A DNA stretch of 64,000 nucleotides, taken from Achromobacter deleyi. GTDB lineage: Bacteria > Pseudomonadota > Gammaproteobacteria > Burkholderiales > Burkholderiaceae_B. Positions 57,633 to 64,000 of this stretch are shown in pieces. Position 1 is the stretch's first letter. Each line of letters opens with the position of its first letter. Below the pieces are notes generated by a model. The model worked only from the letters and a program-made list of their open reading frames with translations. It ran no database searches and had not been told where the DNA came from. The position numbers and the translations under genes are program-made. Location of the stretch: the NCBI RefSeq assembly GCF_902859705.1, contig NZ_CADIJO010000017.1, positions 1 through 64,000 of the forward strand, read 5' to 3'.

Positions 57633-57696
57633 AAATAAGGTGCCAGACTATGTTTTCGACGAGTACCCCTCGAATACATAGTCTGGCACCTTATTT
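57633..57696. repeat. 64-bp near-perfect palindrome, probable dispersed element
   Basis: AAATAAGGTGCCAGACTATG (from 57633) is matched exactly by its reverse complement ending at 57696, giving a 21-bp perfect arm. After one mismatch (57654 and 57675) five more pairs follow, leaving a 10-base loop. GGTGCCAGACTATG/CATAGTCTGGCACC-type hairpins resemble the REP-like sequences associated with RAYT transposases. No such transposase is present here. The right arm directly abuts the autotransporter remnant. Confidence 0.85.
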
Positions 57697-57698
57697 CC

Positions 57699-58028
57699 TT
57701 GGCATGGAACCAACTGCGCACGCGCGACTTCCAGGAATCGGGCGGATAGGCGGCGCTGCGAGGGTCGGGCAATACCGACGACGTGACCAGCACCACGCTG
57801 GGCATGCGCGGCTCGTGGGAGTTTGAGTCCAAGGGCGCCCCGGGCTGCGTGACCGCGTCGCTGGGCTGGCGCGATGCCATGGGGGATGTCAAACCCAGGC
57901 AGAAACTGGCGTTTGAAGGCGGCAACACGTTCTCCGTAACGGGCGTGCCGATTGCGCGGAATACAGCGGCGGAGGTTGCGTATGACGCGCAGTTTGGCGG
58001 CGGGAATCGGCAGCAGTCGGGGGGCTGA
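57699..58028 (+). pseudogene. Autotransporter barrel fragment (decayed)
   Basis: The translation reads WNQLRTRDFQESGG, a TAG stop at 57747, AALRGSGNTDDVTSTTLGMR, then ASLGWRDAMGDVKPRQKLAF and TVTG-like VTGVPIARNTAAEV. It ends YDAQFGGGNRQQSGG. This matches the last part of pertactin/BrkA-type translocator barrels (FxESGGxAALRG, TTTLGxRGSW, LGWRHAxGDV, FEGGNxFTVxGxPIA). It lacks everything before and the last roughly 30 residues, which include the final strand. It starts abruptly at the palindrome. Its G+C is high, like the core, in contrast to flanking island genes. Confidence 0.8.
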
Positions 58029-58065
58029 GATTGGCTGTGCGGTTCTAGGCTGACGCTTCAATGAC

Positions 58066-58093
58066 CGCAGGCGTCGCACTAGCGACGCCTGCG
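58066..58093. terminator. Strong hairpin after the autotransporter remnant
   Basis: CGCAGGCGTCGC-ACTA-GCGACGCCTGCG forms a perfect 12-bp stem with a 4-base loop. There is no T-run on either side. It may be the old terminator of the decayed autotransporter gene. Confidence 0.5.
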
Positions 58094-58427
58094 ACGGCCA
58101 ACGCCAAAGCGCGAAAACCGAGCTAGATCTGCCTTTAGCCTAACAGCAAGCGTTCGTTAAAGTCCGCGTCCGGCCAATAGTGATCGCTCCGATAGAGCGA
58201 AAAAGCAGAAGAAAGATATGGCGAATCTCCACCCCGTCCCCCCGACGGTCACATTTATCTCCGCTATTGTGATCGCCATTCGCCCGGAGATATTTTCTTT
58301 TTCCGTAGCGGAAGCACCTCAGAATCATTGATAATACGTGTCGGACTGTAACGGGCCGGCAGTCGTTCTTGCTGCCTGGCCGTTCTGGCAACGCAAAATA
58401 CGGAAATGGCAGATAGGGGTAAATACG
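58094..58427. other. Non-coding, A/T-richer stretch upstream of the helicase gene
   Basis: I find no convincing gene here. A minus-strand frame at 58140-58505 has no family character. The stretch probably holds the helicase promoter, but I cannot point to a clear -35/-10 pair. Confidence 0.4.
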
Positions 58428-61400
58428 TTGGGGGTAACACGACCATATTTCAGTTTGAGCATTGGGGATTTGGAATCCATCTTTGAGCAGGCTCGCAGCA
58501 ACCAAGATATCTTGGCGCTACTTCAGAGCGAACTCAATTACCGAAAAACTGAGCGAGCAACGCAATTGGCGAACCTCATTCGGGGAAGCATGGCGCCTCA
58601 GCGTGAGATTTCCACGGCAAAAACCAGCCCTGCTCAAAATTCTCCAGAAAACCAGCCTTCTTCTCAGCCCACCAAGCGGAAAATTCAGCCTCAGAGAAGT
58701 CAGCCCATCACACCTGCCAATCTGCACGGCGCACGTCCTGTGCCCGCCCAGCCAACTGCTAGCGCACGATTCCCCACGCGACGAGTCTCACCCACCGACA
58801 GACGCGCAGATGATCCTGTCTCGATCATTGAGGCCTGGACTGCGATGGAAGCACTTTCTCCGCAGACCTACCGTCAGCCGGCGGATTTGGCCAATGGCGA
58901 TGCGCGCTGCATCGCGCAACTCGATCAAGACCTATTGCCTTGGCAGCGCGATGAAAAATCTCGCCCGAACTATCAACTGTTCTATCAGGTTGTGTTTGGC
59001 GCAATTGATATGGAGGTTGCCACTGAAGCTCTGACCCAGACATACGGAGCGGAAGAAGAAAGAAGCGCTCGTACGCGGGAAAAGTCTGCCATTGCGGCAG
59101 TTTTAGTGGACCGCATTGGGAATCTGGTCCAGGAAAAAGGCGTCGCCATATCCAGCTTTGCCTGGGCATTGCCTGTTGCCTTGGAAGGCGATATCACCCG
59201 CTTGGGTGAATGGGCTGATCTGGAAGAGCGCCTAGTCAAAGATTTTACCGAACACTTGGTAGAGCATGACAAACATGGTGAGCCTCTGCCCATGAGTCGA
59301 AAATTGATCGATGATGCATTCAAATGGCTAGTCGAGAGACTGCAAATTCCCGCAGATTTTTATCAAGCTCCGAAATTCTCGTTCAGGGTCTACCACTACT
59401 ACAAGGCCAAAAACCCACCCGAAGTCTCTCTACTGAACTCGTTTTATCTGAATGATCTGGCGAGAATTCGAAAGTTGGTGGCTGCCAACGAGGTCACGCC
59501 CGCCCTTGCCCGCTATATTGGTCTGCAATCAGTTGGGCATAGCTCTGACCTACTGAGTAATCGCGATCTAATCGAAGAGCTCATCGCCCCCAAGAGCTTC
59601 CCTCAAGCACGTTGGCCTGCTCCTGGCGGGCATTCTCTCGTGACGCTGCAACAGGCTGCGGTGAATGCAACGCGTAGCTCCATTGCTCAAACGCCAGGTA
59701 TCGCGGCGGTGAACGGCCCACCCGGAACTGGGAAGACGACACTGCTGCGCGATATTGTCGCGGCTTGCGTAATGGACCGTGCAACGGCCATGGCCAGATT
59801 CGACGATCCCACCCTGGCCTTTGAAACTACCGGGATCAAAATTCCAGCGGGTGATCGCGCGTTTTTTCACTTGTACCGGATAGACTCGTCGCTAAGAGGC
59901 CATGAAATCATCGTTGCCTCAAGCAACAACAAGGCCGTTGAGAACGTCAGTCGCGAACTGCCCTCTTCCAAGGCGATTGGCCGAGATTTTCAGTATTTCA
60001 AGACTATTTCTGACCGGCTCAACACAACCCGCGCTGAACAAGGCACGAAGCCTCCTGAAGAAACCACATGGGGCCTGATTGCAGCCGTGCTTGGTAATGC
60101 GGAGAATCGGAGTGCTTTCCAGCAGACCATCTGGTTCGACCCGGATTACAGCCTACGCATCTATCTAAAGGCCGCCAAAGGTGATTCGGTAATTCGCGAA
60201 GTTCGTGATAGCACCGGAAAACTCATCCGACGCGAAATACCCATCATTGTCACGAAAGAGGCACCACCGTCGCCTGAGCAAGCCAGGACAGAATGGGCGA
60301 AGACCCGCCGCCACTTCCAGACATTGAAAAATGAACTGGACAGGGAATTGTCCCATCTGGAAGCGATCCGGCAAGAATGCCTGAAGCTACCCAATGCTCG
60401 TCACGCCGTCACTGTGGCCCAACAAGCGCATCAACGCGATCAGGCGGCATACGAACGCCTTTCAGCGCTTACGCAAGAGATCAAATCCCAGTTGACTCGC
60501 GCCGAACACGCGCTGCGAAACGCCGAAGCCAGCGAGCAGACCGCACGCTCATCCAAACCCTGGTGGCTGCATCGAATATTCAATACTTGTCGTTATCGAG
60601 ACTGGGAAGTTCAATATGCGCCTCTTGTCGAAAAAGCGCGAGATCTGCGCAATGCTGTCGCTCAATCAAGAAGGGATTATCTGGCTGCGCAAAGTGCCAG
60701 TGACGAAGCAGAACTTAAGCACGCACTCAGCCACCAGGCCCTCGAAACACGCTTGCACGAACTGGAACGGCTACAACTAGCGATAGCAGACCATAAAGAG
60801 AATATTGGCAAACACCTGGTGGGCGACGATTTCTTTTCCCAAGGCCATGAAGCTTGGAATCTGGCCACACCTTGGATCCCCCCGGCCATCCAGGGCAAAC
60901 GAGAGGAACTCTTTGAAGCCTCGATGGCATTGCATCGCGCCTTCATCAACGTCAACGCACAACGGGTCTCCCACAACTTCGGCGCTCTTATGGGCGCCAT
61001 GCAAGCCGGCGCGTTTCAGGACCCAGCCAAACTGGCGCTACTGGGTGACCTCTGGACTACCCTATTTCTGATCTGCCCGGTCGTATCGACGACTTTTGCG
61101 TCGGTCGACCGCATGCTGGGCGACTTGCCTCCGGCATCCTTTGGTTGGCTCCTGTTGGACGAAGCCGGCCAAGCAACACCGCAGGCAGCAGCCGGCGCCA
61201 TGATGCGCGCTCAACGCGCAGTCGTTGTGGGCGATCCCCTACAAATCCCCCCGGTCGTATCGCTGCCTACGATGTTGACCGAACAGATCGCCAAGCACTT
61301 CAATATCAATAACGTCCGTTGGCTGGCCCCGGATGCATCGGCCCAGACGTTGGCGGACGAAGCCTCGTATCACCGTGCCGAATTCCAAGCCAGCGCAGGC

Positions 61401-62015
61401 ACACGCGAAGTCGGCCTGCCCTTGCTGGTACATCGTCGATGTCAGGATCCAATGTTTCGCATCGCCAACGACATTGCCTACGATGGGCAAATGGTGCACG
61501 CCGCCGGCAGGCCTTCGATCAGCAAAATTGTCGATATCTTGGGTGAAGCGCGGTGGTTTGATGTAGATGGCACAGGAGACTCCAAGTGGTGCCCAGCCGA
61601 AGGCAAGCTCGTACTGGACCTGCTGCACCGGCTATCCGAGGGTGGCGTAACTGCTCCAGATATTTACATCATTACGCCCTTCCGTATCGTTGCCAACGAA
61701 CTTCGGCAGTTGCTCCGGCAGGAAGAGGCACTATTCAAAACCTTTAACGTGGACATGAATGCTTGGCTAAAAGAACGTGTTGGCACCATTCATACCTTCC
61801 AAGGCAAGGAGGCCGAAGCGGTCATTGCGGTTTTGGGAGCCCCGATGAAGGCGCAACAGGGTGCCAGATCGTGGGCGACTAGCACGCCCAACATTCTGAA
61901 TGTGATGGTATCTCGCGCTAAGCGGACCATGTACGTAGTCGGCTCCAGAACATCCTGGTCCACGTCGGGGCATGGTCGAACGATGGCGAAATTCCTGGAT
62001 AGCCACATCAATTGA
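58428..62015 (+). CDS. Large superfamily 1 (UPF1/DNA2-like) helicase
   Basis: A 1195-residue ATP-dependent helicase with all SF1 motifs: I GPPGTGKTTLLRD near residue 430, II LLLDEAGQATPQ near 911, III VVVGDPLQIPPVVSLP, IV LLVHRRCQDPMF, V IHTFQGKEAEAVI and VI LNVMVSRAKRTMYVVG near 1163. Between motifs I and II lies an insert of over 400 residues with long coiled coils. The N-terminal 100 residues include a Ser/Gln/Pro-rich linker. The TTG start has AGGGG 8 bases upstream; the frame is open to a GTG at 58338. DNA or RNA as substrate cannot be decided. A PIN-like gene follows after 93 bases. Confidence 0.88.
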   Translation: MGVTRPYFSLSIGDLESIFEQARSNQDILALLQSELNYRKTERATQLANLIRGSMAPQREISTAKTSPAQNSPENQPSSQPTKRKIQPQRSQPITPANLHGARPVPAQPTASARFPTRRVSPTDRRADDPVSIIEAWTAMEALSPQTYRQPADLANGDARCIAQLDQDLLPWQRDEKSRPNYQLFYQVVFGAIDMEVATEALTQTYGAEEERSARTREKSAIAAVLVDRIGNLVQEKGVAISSFAWALPVALEGDITRLGEWADLEERLVKDFTEHLVEHDKHGEPLPMSRKLIDDAFKWLVERLQIPADFYQAPKFSFRVYHYYKAKNPPEVSLLNSFYLNDLARIRKLVAANEVTPALARYIGLQSVGHSSDLLSNRDLIEELIAPKSFPQARWPAPGGHSLVTLQQAAVNATRSSIAQTPGIAAVNGPPGTGKTTLLRDIVAACVMDRATAMARFDDPTLAFETTGIKIPAGDRAFFHLYRIDSSLRGHEIIVASSNNKAVENVSRELPSSKAIGRDFQYFKTISDRLNTTRAEQGTKPPEETTWGLIAAVLGNAENRSAFQQTIWFDPDYSLRIYLKAAKGDSVIREVRDSTGKLIRREIPIIVTKEAPPSPEQARTEWAKTRRHFQTLKNELDRELSHLEAIRQECLKLPNARHAVTVAQQAHQRDQAAYERLSALTQEIKSQLTRAEHALRNAEASEQTARSSKPWWLHRIFNTCRYRDWEVQYAPLVEKARDLRNAVAQSRRDYLAAQSASDEAELKHALSHQALETRLHELERLQLAIADHKENIGKHLVGDDFFSQGHEAWNLATPWIPPAIQGKREELFEASMALHRAFINVNAQRVSHNFGALMGAMQAGAFQDPAKLALLGDLWTTLFLICPVVSTTFASVDRMLGDLPPASFGWLLLDEAGQATPQAAAGAMMRAQRAVVVGDPLQIPPVVSLPTMLTEQIAKHFNINNVRWLAPDASAQTLADEASYHRAEFQASAGTREVGLPLLVHRRCQDPMFRIANDIAYDGQMVHAAGRPSISKIVDILGEARWFDVDGTGDSKWCPAEGKLVLDLLHRLSEGGVTAPDIYIITPFRIVANELRQLLRQEEALFKTFNVDMNAWLKERVGTIHTFQGKEAEAVIAVLGAPMKAQQGARSWATSTPNILNVMVSRAKRTMYVVGSRTSWSTSGHGRTMAKFLDSHIN

Positions 62016-62108
62016 AAGGTCTGTTATCGGCCAAAAGCAGTCATTCATATGTGACTACTATCGGCAAGACATATATTTCATCTTCAACTTTCGAGAACAC
62101 CCGCACAC

Positions 62109-63152
62109 ATGAATGAAGCCATCCCCTACGACCAGCGCTGTCACCGCACCGAGTCAGGAGTTGCCGTTATTTGGCCGTTCCTAAACGTTCAGCGGAGCCG
62201 AGGAGAACTTGAGCTTTTCTTGGACACCAATGCCCTCACCAGGTCTCAGTGGCTGTCCGAACTATCTGAAGATCTGCTTCGATATTGCGTGGTAAATCCT
62301 TGGATGGCAATCCAAGAACAGTGGTTTTCTAACTCCTGCTTTCGCAATGACCCCGAGAGCCGTATCAATGGCTGGATCGAAAATCTTGCGCAGTACGGCG
62401 TCAAGTTCCGCCCAGGATACGCAAGCGATCAAGTTCAGTTATTGATAAAAAACGAAAGGGCGCTTCGCAGGCAGTTCAGTTCGATAGTTCCATTCGTCGC
62501 AATCATGAAGTGCCTGCTGTCGCAGAAGATGCCGGTCGATGAATCGCTGGCACGCTTGAAAGAAATGGGACAGTCCGACATTCCGCGTTTCACAGGTGTG
62601 ATTGCGCTGACAGCGCTGGGGGTTTCGCTAAAGAAGCAGCAGGCATTCAAGTGGGAAAGAGACCCCAAACCTGCCTACTCTTACCTCTCGTCTTTCTTGG
62701 ATTTCCAACCGGCGGGCAAAGACGAGAGCGACTACATGAACGTCTCGTACCTCCGTAATCGCGCTGGGGATCTGAATACATGGCTGGCACTACCAGTTCT
62801 GCGCCAACTGGGATATTCGATCGGTAGCCATTCCGCGCTGGCTACCGGTGACAAGGCCCTCCATCGGCTCATCTTTCGGGCGATTCCCCCGGTCATGATG
62901 CCCACTGGAGCGACCAGTTTCAGTGTGGCGCCCAATGAACTCTCTCAAGAGACTTTTGAACGCGTCGTCGGGGTTGCCCGAAGCTTGCAGGCTCGAGAAA
63001 TATCTACTCTTGATGAGCAACTTGCGAGAATGAAGACAGTGTTCAACCTCGCCAGGACGTGGACTAATGATCAACGCGAGCGCGATGCGCTAGATGAGAT
63101 GCTCTCCGAATGGTGGCTACCGGGCCATGGAATGGAGATCAAGCCACTGTGA
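62109..63152 (+). CDS. PIN-like nuclease candidate paired with the helicase
   Basis: A 347-residue protein with no family I can name, but with the four-acid PIN nuclease pattern. The first strand ELELFLDTNAL has Asp39, VVNPWMAIQEQWF has Glu70, NRAGDLNTWLALPVLRQLGY has Asp221, and SHSALATGDKALHRLI has Asp248 (the last two match the xxD...A and TxDkxL motifs). A helical insert of about 140 residues separates Glu70 from Asp221, much longer than in VapC toxins. It lies 93 bases after the helicase gene on the same strand. The ribosome site is weak. A/T-rich codon use matches the helicase gene. Confidence 0.6.
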   Translation: MNEAIPYDQRCHRTESGVAVIWPFLNVQRSRGELELFLDTNALTRSQWLSELSEDLLRYCVVNPWMAIQEQWFSNSCFRNDPESRINGWIENLAQYGVKFRPGYASDQVQLLIKNERALRRQFSSIVPFVAIMKCLLSQKMPVDESLARLKEMGQSDIPRFTGVIALTALGVSLKKQQAFKWERDPKPAYSYLSSFLDFQPAGKDESDYMNVSYLRNRAGDLNTWLALPVLRQLGYSIGSHSALATGDKALHRLIFRAIPPVMMPTGATSFSVAPNELSQETFERVVGVARSLQAREISTLDEQLARMKTVFNLARTWTNDQRERDALDEMLSEWWLPGHGMEIKPL

Positions 63153-63426
63153 GTCGCGGAGCGACACGGCTTGATGCACTCGCCTGCTGGTACTTAGTGC
63201 AGGGCTTTTTCGGCTGTCTAACGGGGCCAAGGCCAGCTTGCGAGCCTCAAATTCGGTGCGCCGGATGACTGCAATGGGTCGGAAGCGGCCCGTCGCCGGC
63301 GACAGCCCGTCTTCTTTTCGAGATTCGGCTGAAAGCTCCCCACCCGTAGGCAAGATCGTGGTGCGGTCGTGTCTTTCTGCGATAAGCCCAAGGTGGAACA
63401 GGGCTGTCGGTTCTTGCCCCCCGACA

Positions 63427-64000
63427 TCACACCTTATTCAGCACCTCCACATCCAAGTCTGTATCCGGCCTTCTCGCAGATTCACCCGCCTGCCCCCCTT
63501 TAACAGCCTGCTGCGCCCGCCGTGCCTGTTTGTCTGCATACATAAGCTGATCAGCCTGCTTGAGGGCGGCTTGCAACGAACTGACGGCGGGATCCACGGT
63601 GACGATGCCAAAGCTTGCACCTCGATAGTGGAAACTGCACTCGGCGGCGGTGTAGGTACCGATCAGCGGCTGCGCCAGCCGGTTGCGCATCTCGTCGACG
63701 ACCCTTTGCGGATTGTCGGACCTGGACGGATCCACAAGTCCAATCACAACGAACTCGTCGCCGCCCCATCGACCCAGCATGTCGCTCGCACGGAGACCGG
63801 CCGACATACGCCGGCCCACCTCGATCAGGAATCTGTCGCCGGCCTCATGCCCATAGGTGTCGTTGATGGGTTTGAACCCATCCAGATCGATAAACGCTAC
63901 CAGAACCCATTGCTGTGTCCGCTTCGCCAGCGCAAACAACCGCTCCAATTCAGCCAACACCGCGCGTCGATTCGGCAGGCCGGTCAGCGCGTCATAGTTG
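63427..64000 (-). CDS. GGDEF diguanylate cyclase, C-terminal part (partial at right edge)
   Basis: C-terminal catalytic domain of a diguanylate cyclase, which makes cyclic di-GMP from two GTP. The frame is open at the right edge, so any sensor domain lies outside. The domain starts YDALTGLPNRRAVLAELERL, with IDLDGFKPINDTYGHEAGD, the intact active site RWGGDEFVVIG and an RASD inhibitory site five residues before it (RxxD-x5-GGDEF), so product inhibition is expected. A 60-residue tail rich in Gln/Ala/Lys follows. No EAL domain is present in the visible part. Confidence 0.92.
   Translation of the reverse strand, partial: NYDALTGLPNRRAVLAELERLFALAKRTQQWVLVAFIDLDGFKPINDTYGHEAGDRFLIEVGRRMSAGLRASDMLGRWGGDEFVVIGLVDPSRSDNPQRVVDEMRNRLAQPLIGTYTAAECSFHYRGASFGIVTVDPAVSSLQAALKQADQLMYADKQARRAQQAVKGGQAGESARRPDTDLDVEVLNKV

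Noticed and set aside
58140-58505. A 121-residue minus-strand frame before the helicase gene
   Set aside because: It has no recognisable family, no ribosome site and a composition typical of random translation, and it overlaps the helicase N-terminus.
58428-63152. Assignment of the helicase module to the known Mokosh defence system
   Set aside because: Mokosh needs a PLD nuclease (and a kinase-like part in type I). I find no HxK PLD motif or kinase motif in either protein.
63117-63430. Two short minus-strand frames between the PIN-like and GGDEF genes
   Set aside because: They overlap each other in different frames and look like translated intergenic sequence. I see no motif or ribosome site.

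Overview
The window is G+C-rich DNA from a betaproteobacterium of the order Burkholderiales. Family Alcaligenaceae, Achromobacter or Bordetella type, is my inference. It rests on many Bug-type periplasmic receptors without their own permeases, CaiB/BaiF CoA-transferases, LysR regulators, pertactin-like autotransporters and very high G+C third codon positions. I see no rRNA, tRNA, CRISPR array or intact transposase.

Left part (1-20 kb): the 3' end of an autotransporter gene is followed by an N-formylglutamate deformylase with a LysR regulator. A leftward operon encodes an FAD oxidoreductase, a HutD-family protein and both subunits of electron-transfer flavoprotein. It diverges from a NitT/TauT-type ABC importer, which suggests uptake and ETF-linked oxidation of an amine or amino acid. 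Next come a small exported protein with a GcvA-like LysR, a fused CydDC-like ABC exporter, a structured intergenic repeat, an ABC exporter preceded by a leader with its own 16-codon reading frame, and a LysE exporter diverging from an Lrp regulator.

Middle (20-42 kb): two DJ-1/PfpI proteins with abutting start codons, an AlaX editing protein, then a catabolic block (SDR, Bug receptor, cyclase, acyl-CoA ligase, GntR regulator, branched-chain-type receptor, HCCA-isomerase-like protein, MHS transporter, class II aldolase, LysR). After this lie a TetR-Nudix fusion, an APH(6)-like kinase, an AraC regulator diverging from a Fur-controlled TonB receptor, a GntP-type permease, a LysR and two SDR enzymes.

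Right-middle (42.9-55.5 kb): a rightward acyl-CoA operon (CoA-transferase, enoyl-CoA hydratase, second CoA-transferase, fused double acyl-CoA dehydrogenase, Bug receptor, LysR) converges on a leftward operon (two Bug receptors, flavin reductase, GST, carboxymuconolactone decarboxylase-like protein, LigI-like hydrolase).

Right end (55.6-64 kb): an accessory island of visibly lower G+C. It holds an Imm11-like protein with an overlapping short frame, a protein with a HEPN-like Rx4H motif, a long palindrome next to a decayed autotransporter fragment, and a two-gene module of a large SF1 helicase and a PIN-like nuclease. This module is the best candidate for an undescribed system, most plausibly defence. 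The window ends inside a GGDEF diguanylate cyclase gene.
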